Shown: positions 1 to 12,395, numbered from the stretch's first letter. The stretch is DNA of 62,000 bases from Bolinopsis microptera (GCF_026151205.1 NC_087081.1:12482340-12544339), one strand, 5' to 3'. Notes: a model not told the origin generated them from the sequence alone. Numbers and translations: made by a program.

Positions 1-1930
1 AAATCCCAAGTTAAATAGGGGGGCGGGTTCAAGGACAGGGCACGTTCTCCTCTTTCATAGGATAATTAACAATATTTTTACGAATACAAAAATACGGGAA
101 TTTTAAATACTAAAATCAAAAAGTGTTTGGAAAAGCACAAACCTTTTGCTTTTATTGGGGTATACTATGTTCCCCTTTTTACTTTATACCCCCTTTATTT
201 TATTTAAAACCCCCTTTACTATTACCCCCCCCTTTTTGGTACACTTTTTACAAGCCTTTTTTGTGCACCCCGAAGGGGTCACCCCGGGCCGGGGGCCCGG
301 CCGCCCCCGGGGCCCAAGGGATTTTTTTCCAGGCTTTTTTGGACCCATGGGAAAGTCTTTCCCCAGCAGATTTATTTTTGTTAAAAAACTTTTTCTAATT
401 TGATGTCAAAGATGCGGGGAAAATTTAAAAAATATTTTTATGTTGAGTTTTTAAAAAGGAAATTTGCAAAAAATACTCCCCAAGCCACGGGTTATACAAA
501 AAAAATTTCGGAAAAAAAAAAAACCCAAAATCCCCCTTTATTCGGGGTGTTTTTAAAAAAATTTTTTAAAAAATTGATTTAGGGGGAAAATCTAAAATTT
601 TTTTTCGGGGCTTTCCTAGACGTTGACCAAATCACTGCAAAAAAATTTTTCGGGTTTTCAGGAGCATGGGAAAAAAAATTGGGTTTTCTAAAACCCCTGT
701 TTTACGATAAAAATTGCCCGGTATCACAGTGCGGGAAAAGCCCGCCCCTTTGCATTTTTGGGGGTTTTAATGTCCCCCCTTTTTAACTATTATACCCCCC
801 TTTACTATTTCCCCCCTTTTTACTAAAAAACCCCCCTTTAAACTATTATCCCCCCTTTGGTAACGTTACAACCCCTTTTTTTTTCCGCGAAGGGGTGCAC
901 CCCCGGCCCCGGAGGCGGCGGCCCCAAAGGCGCCCCCCCCGGGGCGGGAGTTTTTCAGCTTTTAAAACCTCATCGGAAGCCCTTTTTCGGGGCAATTTAT
1001 TTCTAGTTAAAAAACTTTTCTAATTTGATGCCCAAAGAACAGGAAAAAAAAATATTTTTAAGTTGAGTTAAATTTTTAAGAAATTTCCCATAAAATACTC
1101 CGCCAGCACTGATATAAAAATTTGGGTAAAAACCCCAAAAATCGCCAAAATTCAGGTCCCTTTAAAAAAAAAACCATTTTTAAAAAATTGAGTTAGGGAG
1201 TCTAAAATTTTTTTTTCAGGGGGGCCCTAGACTTTTTTTAAACCAAATCGACTCCCAAAAAAAAGTTTCAGGTTTCGGAGCATGGGAAAAAAAAATTTTG
1301 GGTTTTTTTCTAAACCCCTGTTTTACGATAGATTGTCGTGTCACAGTGCGGGGAAAGCCCCGCCCGGGTTGCATTTATTGTGGGTTTTACTAGTACCCCA
1401 TTTACTATTTCCCCCCTTTTTCTATTATCCCCCCCCTTTTAACTTTTTTAAAACCCCCCTTTACTATTTTCCCCCCTTTTGGTACACTTTTTCCCAAGCC
1501 CCTTTTCGTGCACGCAAAGGGCCGGTGCCCCTCCGGCCCGGAGGCGGGGGGCCAAAGGGCCGCCGCCCCGCAGGTTTTTTTCGGGGCCTTTAAAAGGACT
1601 CATGGGAAAAAGTCGTTCAGAAAGATTTATTTCTATTTTAAAAAACCCCTTCAAATTTTTTGATGTCAAAGATGACAGGAATAAAAATGTTATGTTAATT
1701 TTTTTTAAAAAAAATTTGCATAAAAAACCGCCAGCCTGTTATAAAAAGGGAAATTTTTTGGGAAAAAACCCCCAAAAAAATCGCCATTTTTTCAGGTGCC
1801 TTAAAAACCATGTTAAAATTGGGGTTTAGAGATCAAAATTTTTTTTTAAAGGGCGTCTGACTTTTGCCCAAATCGATGAAAAAAAAATTTCGGGTTTTTT
1901 TCAGGAGCATCGGGAAGGGGTTTTTTTTTC
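1..1930. repeat. Three tandem units of about 600-630 bp (noisy)
   Basis: The phrase resembling GCATTTATTGTGGG recurs near 146, 745 and 1371. Each time it is followed by C-rich, T-rich runs and a GC-rich block, then AGGAATAAAAAT-like sequence. The first half of each unit is the reverse complement of the clean stretch at about 17580-17850. The second half (a GCCAGC...TTCAGG...GGAGCATGGG-like segment) is absent from the clean copy but recurs near 8280-8600 and inverted near 10450-10980. This suggests a tandem array at the end of repeat Y. Exact unit length cannot be read because of the noise. Confidence 0.6.
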
Positions 1931-1959
1931 TAAAAACCCCCTTTTTTTCCCCGATAGAT

Positions 1960-3700
1960 TGTCGTGAAACTTTAAATACATATTGGGGGAAAAAAACGCT
2001 TTGCCAGCCCTTTGGGTAGCCTGTTTTTTTTAATTGGTCCATGATTAAAAAATAAAAAATTAAAAGCCATTTTCCGACCAAAGTCTTGAAAAAATTTTTT
2101 TTACATTTTTAGTTTACTTTTGAAAAAAAAAAAATTTTAATTTGAACGTCATAAAAACCCCTTGTGACGTCATCAATTTTTTTTAACCTTTTTTAAAAAA
2201 CTTATTTTTGACAAAGTAAAAATTTTTTTTAAAAATTTTTTTTTACACCATTAAAAAAAGTAATTGAAATAAAAAAATCTGGGGGGAAATTTTTCCTTAG
2301 TTTAATTTGGGTTAAAAGGAAATTCAAAAAAATTCCGGGAAAAGGTTTTTCTATTTTTCTCCTTCAAAAAGATATTCGCCCATTAATTTTTGGTGTTTTT
2401 TTTTTGAAGAATTATTTTAAAAAAAAAAAAAAACGTAAATTTTTTTTGCGATTTAAATTATCTGGTTTTTGGGGCCAGGGCCTTTGGGGTTTTTGGGGAG
2501 CTAAAAGTTCGGGTTTCCCCCAAATAGGTAAAAAAATTTTTTTTGGGCATTAGGCTATTTTAATTTTTTTTTAAATTAAAAAAAACGAAAATTTGCCAGG
2601 GTGGGGACACGCCCAAATTGAAAGAAAATTGCAAAAAAATCACTAAAAAATTTGCTTTTTTTCCGTCATTTTTCTGTAAACTTTAGAGTGCCGTTGTGTT
2701 TTACATTTTTCTTTTTGGGAAAAAACTTTAAAACTTTGAAACCTTTTTCAAAATCTTTTAAAAAAACAATTACATGCAAAATTTTTCGGCGTTTCAATAT
2801 TGGTTTGCGCACGCAAGGGTCCGCTCAAAGTTTGCACGGGGCAAAAAGGTAAAGAATTTTGCTCATTCGTGTTTTCCCCAAAAAAATTTCTGCTTTGCCA
2901 CGAAAAGTTTAATGAAAAATTTTTATAAATAAATTTTAAATGCCAATTTTGAATGAGAAATAAGTGGAAAATTTTCATTTCAGTGATCGACCGATATGCT
3001 TACCTAAACAAAAGGGAAATTTTTTTAAAAAGGAAAAAATTTCAAAAATTGTTGAAACTTCCCCTTTTTTAAAAGAAGATACCCGTTTATATTTCGATTT
3101 TTTTTAAAGTCCCCCTGACTTTTAAAAACAAAAAGAGATGATTTTTGGGCCCAAAAACCCCAAAAACAGGGGGTAGAGTGGACCGCTCCAGTGTCTCTTT
3201 TTCCCAAACAAAAAAAATTTGGAAAATTAATTAAATTAAACCTTTTCTAAAATGCAAAAATTTGATACCGAAAATAAAAATTCGGTCGCTCGTTTTTTCC
3301 CTTTCCCATTTACAATTGTAAAAGATTAAAAAAAACTACCCAAAGGCAGCTGAACTCGGCAATGAGGTTTTCAATAAACTTCACTAATTTCAATAAAAAT
3401 AATTACCCCCCCTTCCCCCAAAAAAAATATATATGGCCCCGAACGAAACCCAAAGAAAAATTTTTTAACGGGCATCTGTTGATTTTACCTAATCAATCGA
3501 AACTTTTTTAAAAATTCGTAAGCCGTTGTTGAAGGGAAAAGGGGGCGCCCGTTTTTTTCATTCTGGGTTTATAAATTTTGCTTTCCCGGAACGGTCAATC
3601 AATTAATACCCAATTCCCTTTTGTTTGGGAAAAAAGAGAAACCCAACGGCAGCGGCCCCACTCTACCATGTTTTGGGGGTTTTGGGTTTTAAAAAATCCC
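1960..3700 (+). repeat. Noisy forward copy of repeat Y
   Basis: Landmarks follow clean repeat Y in order: GACGCTTTGCCAG near 1997, GACGTCATCAA near 2165, GGGGACACGCCC near 2604, GATCGACCGATATGC near 2984, and GGTAGAGTGGACCGC near 3172. The right half of the Y terminal inverted repeat follows near 3520-3665. The sequence is too degraded for base-level comparison. Confidence 0.7.
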
Positions 3701-6700
3701 CTATTTTAAAATTTTGACCAAAACCCAAAATCATGGGTAAGTGGACCCTGCCAGTGTCTCTCTTTCCCAAAAAAAAGGGAAAACTATAAATTTTGATTGA
3801 CCGTTCTAAAATGCAAAAATGATACTGAGAATGAAAACGGTCGCTCGCTTTTCCCCCCATTCATTCAGGGCTTTACAAATTTTGTAAAAATTTTCGATTA
3901 AATTGGGAACCTCAATCAGATGCTCTGTAAAAATTTTTTTTGGGGTTTTGCGTTCGGGCCCGGATAACTAGTATTTGGGGTTGGGTTAAGGGTGTATTAT
4001 TACTTTTTTGAATTAGCAAAAGTTTATTAAAACTTTTTGCCGATACACCCCTTTTGGGTAGTTTTTTTTTCCTTAATCTATTAAAATTTTGAAAAATGAA
4101 GGGGAAAAAAAAAAGGGGAGCGCCCGGTTTTCCCATTCCATTATCTTTTTGGGCTTTTGAGAAGGGTAAATTTTAAAATTTAATTTTCTTTTTTCCCTTT
4201 TTTTTTGGGGGAAAGGGAGAACACTGGCAGGGGGTTCCACTCAAACCCAGATTAGGGGTTTTTGGGCCCAAATATCATCTCTTTTTGATTAAATTGTAGG
4301 GTACTTTAAAAATTTTTAAAAAAGTCAAAATTTAAAAAATGAAATTTTTCTTTTAATAAGGAGGAAATTTTTCAAAAATTTTCAAAAAATTTTTTCCCAT
4401 TTTTTTTTAAAAATTTTTTTTTCCTTTTTTTTTTTTTTTTTTATTTTTTGTTTTTTTTTGCCTTTTTATCCGGCCCGATCACGGGACAAAATTTATGCCA
4501 CTTAAAACCTTCAATTTGGGCTTTTTTAAATTAATTTTTTAATAATGACTTTTTTAAAACTGTCGGGGCAAAAAAAAAAATTTTTTGGGGAAATAAACAA
4601 AGACAAAATTTCTCCCCTTTTTTCGCACGTGAAAATTTTTTTAGGGGGACGTTGCGTGCGCACCAATTTTAAAATCCCCCCCTTTAAATTTTTTGCATTT
4701 TAATTGTTTTATATATGGACACGTTTTTCTTTTTGGGAGTTTGAGGATTTTAGGTAAATAAAATTTTCCCTTTAATTAAAAAAAGGCACTTTGTAGTTGA
4801 CTTTTTTCCACCACTATGAAATTAAAACCAAAAACCCCTTGAGGGTTAGGTTAATCGTCTCATCCTCAAAGGCTAAACTTTGTCACATAACAAAATTTTC
4901 CTTAAAACGGGGTGATAAGATATCCCCTTAAATACGGCCGGGCAGGGAAAAAAGGGTTTTTAAAATTTGCCCACACTAAAAAACCCTGTGACGGTTTTTA
5001 AATTTAAGGACCCCTTGCGGGCGGTTTTTTAAAAAAAAATTTTTTAGTGTCCAGTTGTTTGGGAAAGGGTACATATGCCCTTTTCCCTACTTTTTTTGCC
5101 CGTTTTTTTCCTTTTAGATGGTGAAAATTAAAGGTTTACTCTGTCACACTTTTTTTAAAAAAAAAATTATGTGTTTAAAATGTTTTTTTTTAAGGAAACC
5201 CTGATAACAATGCTGAACAGTAGTGTAAGTTTTTGATTGCCTGGAATTGCGGGGAATTTTTTATTATATCATTTTAGTCGAAAGGGAAATTAAAAACAAA
5301 AGGGGCACCCCAAAGCTTATTTTTTGGTCACATAATCTTAAATTAATACTGAACATGTGTAAAAATTGAAAAAATAATAAAAAAACCCGGGGAAAAACCC
5401 CAAATTATATTTATACTTTACTAGGGATCAAAAAACCCCCTTTTTGTCCCATGACCAGTCAAAATAAATCTTTTCCCAGGGGGAAATTTAATTTTTAACA
5501 GTGTCAAAATTTTTAAACTCCCGCTACATGGTAAAAAAATTGGGAAAATTTCGTCCAAAAAAAAATTAAAAGTTAAAACTCTTTTTTTTAAGCTCCTTTG
5601 CTGCAAAAAAACTTTTTTTTCAAAATTTTTTTTGTTTGAAAAAATTTTAAATAGAATTTTTTAATAGAATTTAAAATTTCTTCAAAAAAAAGGGGCAAGA
5701 CTTTTTTTACTTTGTAAACATCATTTATTTTAATTTTTTGGGTTTAATCGCAATCAGTTTTTAAAAGATTTTTTTTTTTTCTTTTTTTTTTTGGAAAATC
5801 TTTTTAAATTTACTTTAATATCCCTTTAAAATAAATCCTTTTTCCAATTTTAACACATACCCCAAGATACTTTTTGGGGCAGGGAAAGAAATTTTTTGTC
5901 ACATTTTAATTTCTTGAAAAAAATTAATCAAAATTTTTAAAAAAATTGATTTTTGGGGGTTCGGGACAATATTTTTCCCCAATTTCTTTTTCCGGGAAAA
6001 ATTTTGAATTCTAAAAATAGTTTTTAATTTTCCCAAAATGGGGGCAAAAAACATTTTTTTAACTTTGTCCATCATTTAAAATTAAAAGTTAGGAAATCGA
6101 CCTTTTTAAATTTTTTTTTTAAAAAAAAACATATTTTTTTTTAATTTTTTTTTTGGATTAATTTTTTTATATAGGTAAAAAAAAAAAAAGCCCCAAAGCA
6201 AATTTTTTTTTTTAACACAACTATTTTTAAAAATTTTTTGGGGGAAATAAAAATTTTTAAAAATTTTGTCACTTTTTTTAGTAAATTTTTGACAAATTTA
6301 AAAAAAAAAATTTTTTTAAACAAAAGTTTGGAAGTTTTTGGAAAAATTTGTTTTCCCAAATAGAGGTATGAAAATTTTGATCTTCAAAATAGGGCAAACA
6401 TGTTTACTTTGTCACCTCATTTAATTTTTTTTATAAATTTTTTTTATAAATTTCTTTTTTAAAATTTTATTTTTAAAATCATTGTTTTAAATTCTATTTA
6501 CATTTGAAACAATTTTTTTGAAAAAGAAACATAAACTGATCTTAACTTGCATCAACTACATTGTCATCATATAAAATTTCCCGCCTTTCAAACCAAAACG
6601 GGATTAAATTATTCGCCCAAAAATTTTTAAATTTCATAAAATTTTTTTTTGGGGGACAGAATTTTAAACCCCATTTCCCAATTTAAACCCAAGGGGCCTG

Positions 6701-8230
6701 TATTTTTTAACAACTATTCCCAAAAAAACATAATTTTTTGGGCTATGCTTAGTAGAGCCCAACCCAAATTTAAAAAAAATTTTAAAATTTGAAAAGGGTT
6801 TTTTTTTTTTTTTTTTTTACACCTTTACAGTAGGGAAAAGAGGTTTTTTGGTAAACATAGTTTTTTGGGCCAAAATTTACCCCCAAAATTTCCTTTTTAA
6901 CGTTTCGATCCGTGCCCCCAAAAACCCAAAGTTGTATCATAATTGTTTAGATAGCCCCAATTTTTCTAAAATTTTTAGACCAAGGAATGAAAAAATTAGA
7001 CAACTGCAGTTTCTAAGTCCCACAAAATGTGACATTTGAAACATTTTTATTTCCTAACCCCAAAGAATTTTTTCTTCTGAGCGGTGCCATGGGAAAAATT
7101 TGGGGTTTTTTGGCTAAGTTCAGAAAATTCGGGAAAGTGCATTTGGGTTTAAAAAGTGTCAAAAATTTTGCCCCAACGTTTAAAAAAGCTTATTTTTTTG
7201 TTTTTTTAAAAATCCCCCAAAAATCAAAAAGGACGTGGGCCATTTTAGTTTGATAAGCAGCAAAGTTTTTTTAAATTTTTTTTTTAAATTTTAAGAAAAA
7301 CGGGAATCCCAACGGCACTCTAAAGTTGACCCGGAAAAAGACGGGAAAACAGCAATTTCATTTTATTTTAGCAATTTTTTTAAACAAATTTTGGGGGTGT
7401 CCCCACGTGTGCAAAAATTTTCGATTTTTAAAATTTTTTAAAACTACCCCCAATGCACAATTTTTTACCTATAAGAAGCAGAACTGGCTCCACAACCCAA
7501 GGCATTCCCAACACCAGAGAATACTAAATCGCAAAAATTTACGTTTTTTAAAAAATTAAAATTTTTCAAAAAAAACACAAACTTTTAATGACGAATATCT
7601 TTTTTTGAAGGACAAGCTAGAAAAAACTTTTTCCCGGGAAAATTTTTTAGAATGCTTGAAACAATTATCCCAAAGAAAAAAAAATTTTTTTCAAAATTTT
7701 TAATTTCAATTAAATTTTTTAAATTGGGTGGTTAAAAAACATTTTTAAAATTATTACTTTTTCAAAAATCAATTTTTTTAAAACGGTTTTTTTCTTGATG
7801 ACGTCAACAAGGGGGGGTTCAAGACGCAAAAAAATTTGTTTTTTTTACAATGTAAAAATAAAATCTTTAAAAAATTTTATCTTCAGACCTGTGGTTTGGA
7901 AATAGGCCCGTAAACTTTTATACTTTTGGGAAAATTTTGGACAAATTTAAATTTCAGGCTACAATTGATTGGCAAAAGGCTATTTCCCCGAAAAATTTAT
8001 ATTCACAGGCTGGCCAAGCACGACCGTTGGCATTTATTGTGGGTTTTACTTTTTACCCCCTTTTAATATCATACCCCCTTTTACATTAAAACCCCCTTTG
8101 GTTTCAAGTTTTCCCCCGGCCCCTTTCGGGGCACGCGAAGCGTGCAAATCCGGCGGGAAATTTTTTTTTAGGCAAAAAAAATTTAAAGTAGACTATCGGG
8201 GAAATCGTTTTTAGCAGAATTTTTTTAGTT
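3670..8230 (-). repeat. Noisy inverted copy of repeat Y, split by element X
   Basis: From 3670 the text runs as the reverse complement of Y: hairpin arms at about 3720-3860 and 4090-4260, then sequence matching 18890 back to about 18545. It is interrupted at about 4717 by element X. Y resumes near 7240 (TTTGATAAGCAGCAAAG) and continues as the reverse complement of 18530-17870, then of 17850-17580 near 8030-8160. Removing X makes the two Y halves contiguous, so X inserted into a pre-existing Y copy. Confidence 0.65.
4717..7240 (+). mobile_element. Element X, second copy (noisy), inserted in repeat Y
   Basis: This copy begins with a GGACACG-like terminus near 4717 and follows clean element X (14949-17172) landmark by landmark, including the repeated GTCACA-type motifs. 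It ends near 7230 with a degraded ...GACGTGGGCC-like terminus. Flanks are Y sequence on both sides. The apparent 4-bp duplication is ATAT-like (left ...TATATAT, right ATTTTAG), but the noise prevents certainty. It independently confirms the ends of X. Confidence 0.65.
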
Positions 8231-8279
8231 TTAAAAAAATTCTTTAAAATTTTATGTCCCAAAAATGACAAATAAAAAA

Positions 8280-9658
8280 GGTAAAAAAAAAGTCAGATTT
8301 TTAAGAAAAAAAATTTCATAAAATTTCTCGCCAGCACGTTTTTTTTAAAACGAAATTCGGAAAAAAAACCCAAAAACGCTATATTCAGGGGCCCCAAAAA
8401 AACCCGTTTAAAAATTAGTTTTAAAAAATCTGAAATTTTTTTTTGGGGGGTAATTTTAAACGGTTGAAACCAAACCACTGCAAAAAAAAATTTTTAGGTC
8501 TTCCCCCACATCGGGAAAAAAAGGGTTTTTCCTTAAAAAAACCCCCGTTTATGACAGAAATTTTCCCTGATACCTTTTTTCAGGGGAAAAGACGCTTTCA
8601 TGCAGTCAAAAGTTTGTCAATTGTTCCCCAAATTAAAATTTTTCCCCTAGATTCAAAAGTAAAAAAAAAGAAAACAGCCATTTCCGACCACAAATCTTTA
8701 AAAAAATTGTTTTTCACTTTATTTTTTTATTGTTTTTTTAAAAAAAAATTTTTTTTGAAATCATAAAAACCCCTTGATTACTTTATCAAATTTAACCCTT
8801 TTTTTAAAAAAAAATTTTTGGGAAAAAATAACTTTTTTAAAATGAAAAAAAACCATTTTTTTTTTAAAAAAAAATTTTTTTTTAACTCTGAGGAAAATTT
8901 TTTTCCCCCTTAATAATTTTCAAGCAAACTGAAAATCTTTAAAGGGAAAAAAATTTTTTTAACTTTTTCCCCTTCATTAAATATTTGCCCCTTTTAAGGG
9001 TTTTGGGAAAATTTTTTTTTTTTTTTAAAAATTTTTTTTTTTATAAAAACGCCCAATTTTTGCGGGAATTTTGTATTCTCTGGGGTTGGGCTATTTTTTT
9101 GGGGTTTTGGAGTCCCCCCTTCTGCTTCCTATAGGAAAAAAAAAAAATTGGGGCATTAAGGGGTTTGTTTTAAAATTGAAAAATTGAAAAGTTTTCACAC
9201 CGTGGGGACACCCCAAAAAATTTTTTTTTTAAAAAAATTTTAAAAAAAATCACTGAAAAAATTTGTTGGGTTTTTACGTTTTTTTTCAACTTTGGAGTCC
9301 CGTTGTTAAACCCAAATTCTATTTTAAAAAAACTTTTTTTTTTTTTTAAAAATTGCACGCTTTTTTCAAAATATATATAAAAATACCGCTATGCAAAAAA
9401 TTTTTTTTCGGGGAATTTAGTTTGGATTGCGCACGCAACAACCGCTCAAAGTTTATTTTGGTCACAAGGGAAGGTTTGAGAATTTTGCTCATTCGTGGGT
9501 TTTCGAAAAAAAATTCCTTTTATAAACCCGACAGTTTCCCAAAGTCCCTTTTTAAAAATTTAAATTTTTAAAGGCAACCTTTAAAAGATTATAAAAGTTT
9601 TATTTTTAGTCAGTGAAAGACCGAAATGCTTACCTTAAAAAAAAACAAAAAAAGGAAA

Positions 9659-9719
<61 letters not shown>

Positions 9720-10980
9720 GAAAAAAATTTTGAAATTGTTGAAACTTTCCCCCTTAAATTTTTTTAAAACATCAGTTTTTTTATTTCGACCTTTAAAAAA
9801 TTTTTTTTTAAAAAAACCCCCCGTTTAAACAAAAAAAAAAAAAAGAGATGATAATTTTTAAACCAAAAAAAACCCCTAAAACATGGGTAGATTTGGGCCT
9901 GCCCAAATTCCCCTCTTTTCCCAAAAAAAAGGAAATGATATTAAAATTTATTGACCGTTCTCAAATGGCAAAATGAACCGGGGAATGGGAAAACGGTCGC
10001 TCGCTTTTCCCAATTTAATTTTCAAAATTTTAATTTAAATTAAAAAGAATACCCAAAGGCGCCCGTTTAACGGGAAAGAAGATTTTAATAAACTTTAGCT
10101 TGTTCCCCTTTAAATAATAACTACCCCCCCTTTTCCCCTTAAACCCCCAAAAAAACTAACGACCCCGAACGCAAAAAAAAAAAAAAAAAAATTTTTTTAA
10201 AAGAATTTTCAGATTGATTTTAATCCAAACAAAAATTTAATTTTTACAATTCTTAAGCCGGGGAAAAAGTGGGAAAGAATGGGAAAAAAAAACAACGACC
10301 CCATTTCAATTTTGGTATCATTTTGGGATTTTTTAGGAAAGGTCAAATTTTAAATTAATTTCATTTCTTTTTTTGGGAAAAAAGGGGACACTGGCGCGGT
10401 CCACTCTACCCCTGAAAAAGGGTTTTTTTTCAAATGGGATATAAAGTTAAACCCCGACAAACTTTTTTCTTAACAAAAAGGGGCTAGAAAACCCACTTTT
10501 TCCCAAATTTCCTGGGAAACCTGGGGAAAATTTTTTTGCAAATTTTTGGGTTTGGTCAACCTCCCAGACGGGCCCTAAAAATTACAATCTCTAACTCAAT
10601 TTTTAAAAATGGTTTTTTTTTAAGGGGACCTGAAAATGGCGGGAAATTTTTTTGGTTTTTTTCCGAATTTTTCCCAAAAACAGTGTGGCGAGTTTTTTTA
10701 TGCAAATTTCTTTTAAAAAAAAACTCAAACCTAAAAATATTTTTATTCCTGTCCCTCTTTGACAAAACCCAAAACCCCCCTTCCCCCAAATTTCCACCGG
10801 GGAATTTTAAACCCCAAAACCCCGCCCAAATTAAAAAAGCGAAAAACTGCGAAAAAATTAAAACCCCTCCCGCCTTGTTTAAAAAAATTTTCCCCGCCAA
10901 ATCAGATTTTTACACTAAAATCCCCCAGGTTTTCCCCTTTAAATTTTTATGTAAAAAAAAAAAAAACCCCCCTAATTAAC
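8280..10980. repeat. Noisy forward Y copy flanked by opposed ~620-bp unit halves
   Basis: The stretch 8280-8580 repeats the second half of the tandem unit seen at 1-1930. From about 8590 to 10420 the order matches Y in forward orientation (CCATTTCCGACCACA near 8678, GTGGGGACACCCC near 9201, the hairpin arm near 9890). From about 10450 to 10980 the tandem-unit segment returns inverted (CAGTGTGGCGAG near 10681, ATTCCTGTCCCTC near 10745). A pure T run occupies 9663-9714. Confidence 0.55.
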
Positions 10981-11020
10981 TAGTGATCCTGCATCCAACA
11001 GCGCAGGTAATTTGTTATTT

Positions 11021-11260
11021 GGCAGGTTTTCTATTAACTTGGCAGGATTTGCTATAAAATTATCAATCCTTTCCGGATGGATTACGGCAGTGATAAAGTT
11101 AAATCGGCAGGTTTTCCATTAACTTGGCAGGATTTTTTATAAAATTATCAATCCTTGCCGGATAGATTACGGCAGTGATAAAGTTAAATCGGCAGGTTTT
11201 CCATTAACTTGGCAGGATTTGTTATAAAATTATCAATCCATGCCAAATAGATTATAATGC
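11021..11260 (+). repeat. 85-bp tandem repeat, almost three units
   Basis: GGCAGGTTTTCYATTAACTT begins at 11021, 11106 and 11191, an 85-bp period. Units contain a second GGCAGG box and a GATTACGGCAGTGATAAAG segment. The same GGCAGGTTTT motif recurs in both orientations at 17173-17574. The unit does not encode a continuous protein. It may be the internal array of a non-autonomous transposon; I cannot name the family. Confidence 0.8.
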
Positions 11261-11332
11261 TATAATCTTATTATGGCAGCGTTAAATTTATAAATTGGTA
11301 GGTTTCTTTTATCTTTCTTTTAAGTTCTTAAG

Positions 11333-11461
11333 TTATTTGGAATTTTGCTTATTTGGCACCAAAACTAAAAGTCAATAAAACCGAGTTGATTAGCGCAGTC
11401 AAGAAATTGGCCGGAGTTGATAAAAAGCTGACAACCGTGGCACTGAATCTCCAAATGAGAG
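11333..11461 (+). CDS. Possible internal exon, product unknown
   Basis: A pyrimidine-rich tract (11303-11319) precedes an AG at 11331-11332. One frame then stays open for about 42 codons to a GT at 11462-11463. The peptide looks protein-like: Lys/Leu-rich with KLKVNKTELISAVKKLAGVD and few low-complexity stretches. A stop lies just upstream in the same frame, so this would have to be an exon or a fragment of a decayed transposon gene. I recognise no family, and no partner exon is evident nearby. The call rests only on splice-like signals and plausible composition. Confidence 0.3.
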
Positions 11462-11513
11462 GTATAGTACGCTATATACTTATATAGTACGGTACCGCAA
11501 CAATTGACCCCCT

Positions 11514-11533
11514 CCCCCCCCCCCCCCCCCCCC
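11514..11533 (+). repeat. Poly-C tract (20 C)
   Basis: Uninterrupted C run after CCCCCT. It is one of several long C or G runs in the window; the true length is uncertain because homopolymers are error-prone. Confidence 0.9.
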
Positions 11534-11596
11534 TCCGACAAATGACCCCCTGATGCAATCTACCCCCGACAATTGACCCCCATGTAATTACACTGG

Positions 11597-11812
11597 GGTC
11601 AATTCAGGGTTAGGGTAAGGGTTAGGGTCAGGGTTAGGGTAAGGGTTAGGGTCAGGGTTAGGGTCAGGGTTAGGGTCAGGGTTAGGGTCAGGGTTAGGGT
11701 CAGGGTTAGGGTTAGGGTCAGGGTCAGGGTTAGGGTTAGGGTCAGGGTTAGGGTCAGGGTTAGGGTCAGGGTTAGGGTTAGGGTCAGGGTTAGGGTCAGG
11801 GTTAGGGTTACT
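11597..11812 (+). repeat. Telomere-like repeats: TTAGGG mixed with TCAGGG and TAAGGG
   Basis: About 36 consecutive hexamers of TTAGGG, TCAGGG and occasional TAAGGG type. TTAGGG and TCAGGG mostly alternate, giving a 12-bp higher-order unit. Sequence continues normally on both sides, so this is interstitial, not a chromosome end. The MULE remnant follows immediately, and TTAGGG sequence resumes after it at 12867. Shorter TTAGGG runs occur at 23870-23950, 44458 and 46099. Confidence 0.9.
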
Positions 11813-11832
11813 GGGTAACACGACTCCTGTCA

Positions 11833-11865
11833 GCGACATCTGTCCGACAGCGACATCTGTCCGAC
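11833..11865 (+). repeat. Left 33-bp inverted repeat of the MULE remnant
   Basis: Pairs perfectly with 12820-12852. It is made of two overlapping CGACATCTGTCCGAC units. Confidence 0.9.
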
Positions 11866-12049
11866 TCAGGGTACCAGAAAAAACGACATTTGTCCGAAAT
11901 TGTGATCTGATTTCAATACAACACATTTCCAATTAGAGACGTGATCTGAACTGTTAATTTGAATACGTAACATTGCCAATTTGAGATATGATCTGAGCCA
12001 TAGTGTACTACTAGTTTATTTTCGACCTAGGCAGGCAGGCATGAAGCAA

Positions 12050-12395
12050 CTGCGTTGTGAATGGCGAGCTCGTAGTCCATGAGAATGTATTGTGGTTGGT
12101 AGCCCCAAGGCCTCAGAAGCCCAGGTGTCTATCTCCTCGAACATGTTGCGGTAGAGGGTCGTCGATTTTCCAGGAATGAGTCCTTAGAAGAGGGGGAGGT
12201 GCCAGCCGTCAGGGAAGAGTCCGTGGACTGTGAAGAGCTGATGGAAGAGATTAGGTGCGGATTTGAAGGTACCGTTGGGCGTTTACTACGCAATGCTCCG
12301 CGTCCACCATATGATCTGCGTTCTTAGGAGTCCCCCAAAGGAATGATCGACGAGTCTGTTCGTCCCATCCAGAGTCCCAGAGCATCATTGGACTG
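12050..12395 (-). pseudogene. MULE transposase fragment (degenerate)
   Basis: Read on the minus strand from about 12394, one frame gives a stretch with LWDSGWDEQTRRSFLWGT and D-A-E-H-C. After a frameshift near 12285 it continues NGTFKSAPNLFHQLFTVHG, then ...GWHLPLF-stop-GLIPGKSTTLYRNMFEEIDTW. This order is the MULE transposase signature: an RILxFGT-like segment, D-G-T-F-K, LFxQLFTIHG, then PLxFxLLPxKxxxxY. The first catalytic Asp of DGTF is Asn here, and there is at least one stop and one frameshift. It is therefore an inactive relic of the RNase H-fold domain, lying inside the element defined by the 33-bp inverted repeats. Confidence 0.7.

Larger units (their letters stand above)
1..10980. 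other. Low-quality, rearranged copy of the X/Y repeat families
   Basis: The text changes character sharply near 10981. Before it, runs of A, T, C and G are inflated, single bases between runs are missing, and every frame is broken. Long pieces still align by eye to clean sequence at 14.9-19.4 kb, in both orientations. The block is therefore real repeat DNA with a bad consensus, or unpolished long-read sequence. No protein from this stretch should be trusted. It holds no recognisable gene. The component copies are listed separately with approximate edges. Confidence 0.85.

Noticed and set aside
123-10983. Dozens of 60-147-codon open frames in the first 11 kb
   Set aside because: Composition is Phe/Lys/Pro/Gly runs driven by inflated homopolymers. 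The clean copies of the same repeats do not contain these frames.
11597-11812. True telomere at a chromosome end
   Set aside because: Ordinary sequence continues on both sides, and the hexamers are mixed variants, so the block is interstitial.
11588-11932. 114-codon minus-strand frame rich in Asn-Pro-Asp
   Set aside because: It is the translation of the TTAGGG/TCAGGG array, not a gene.
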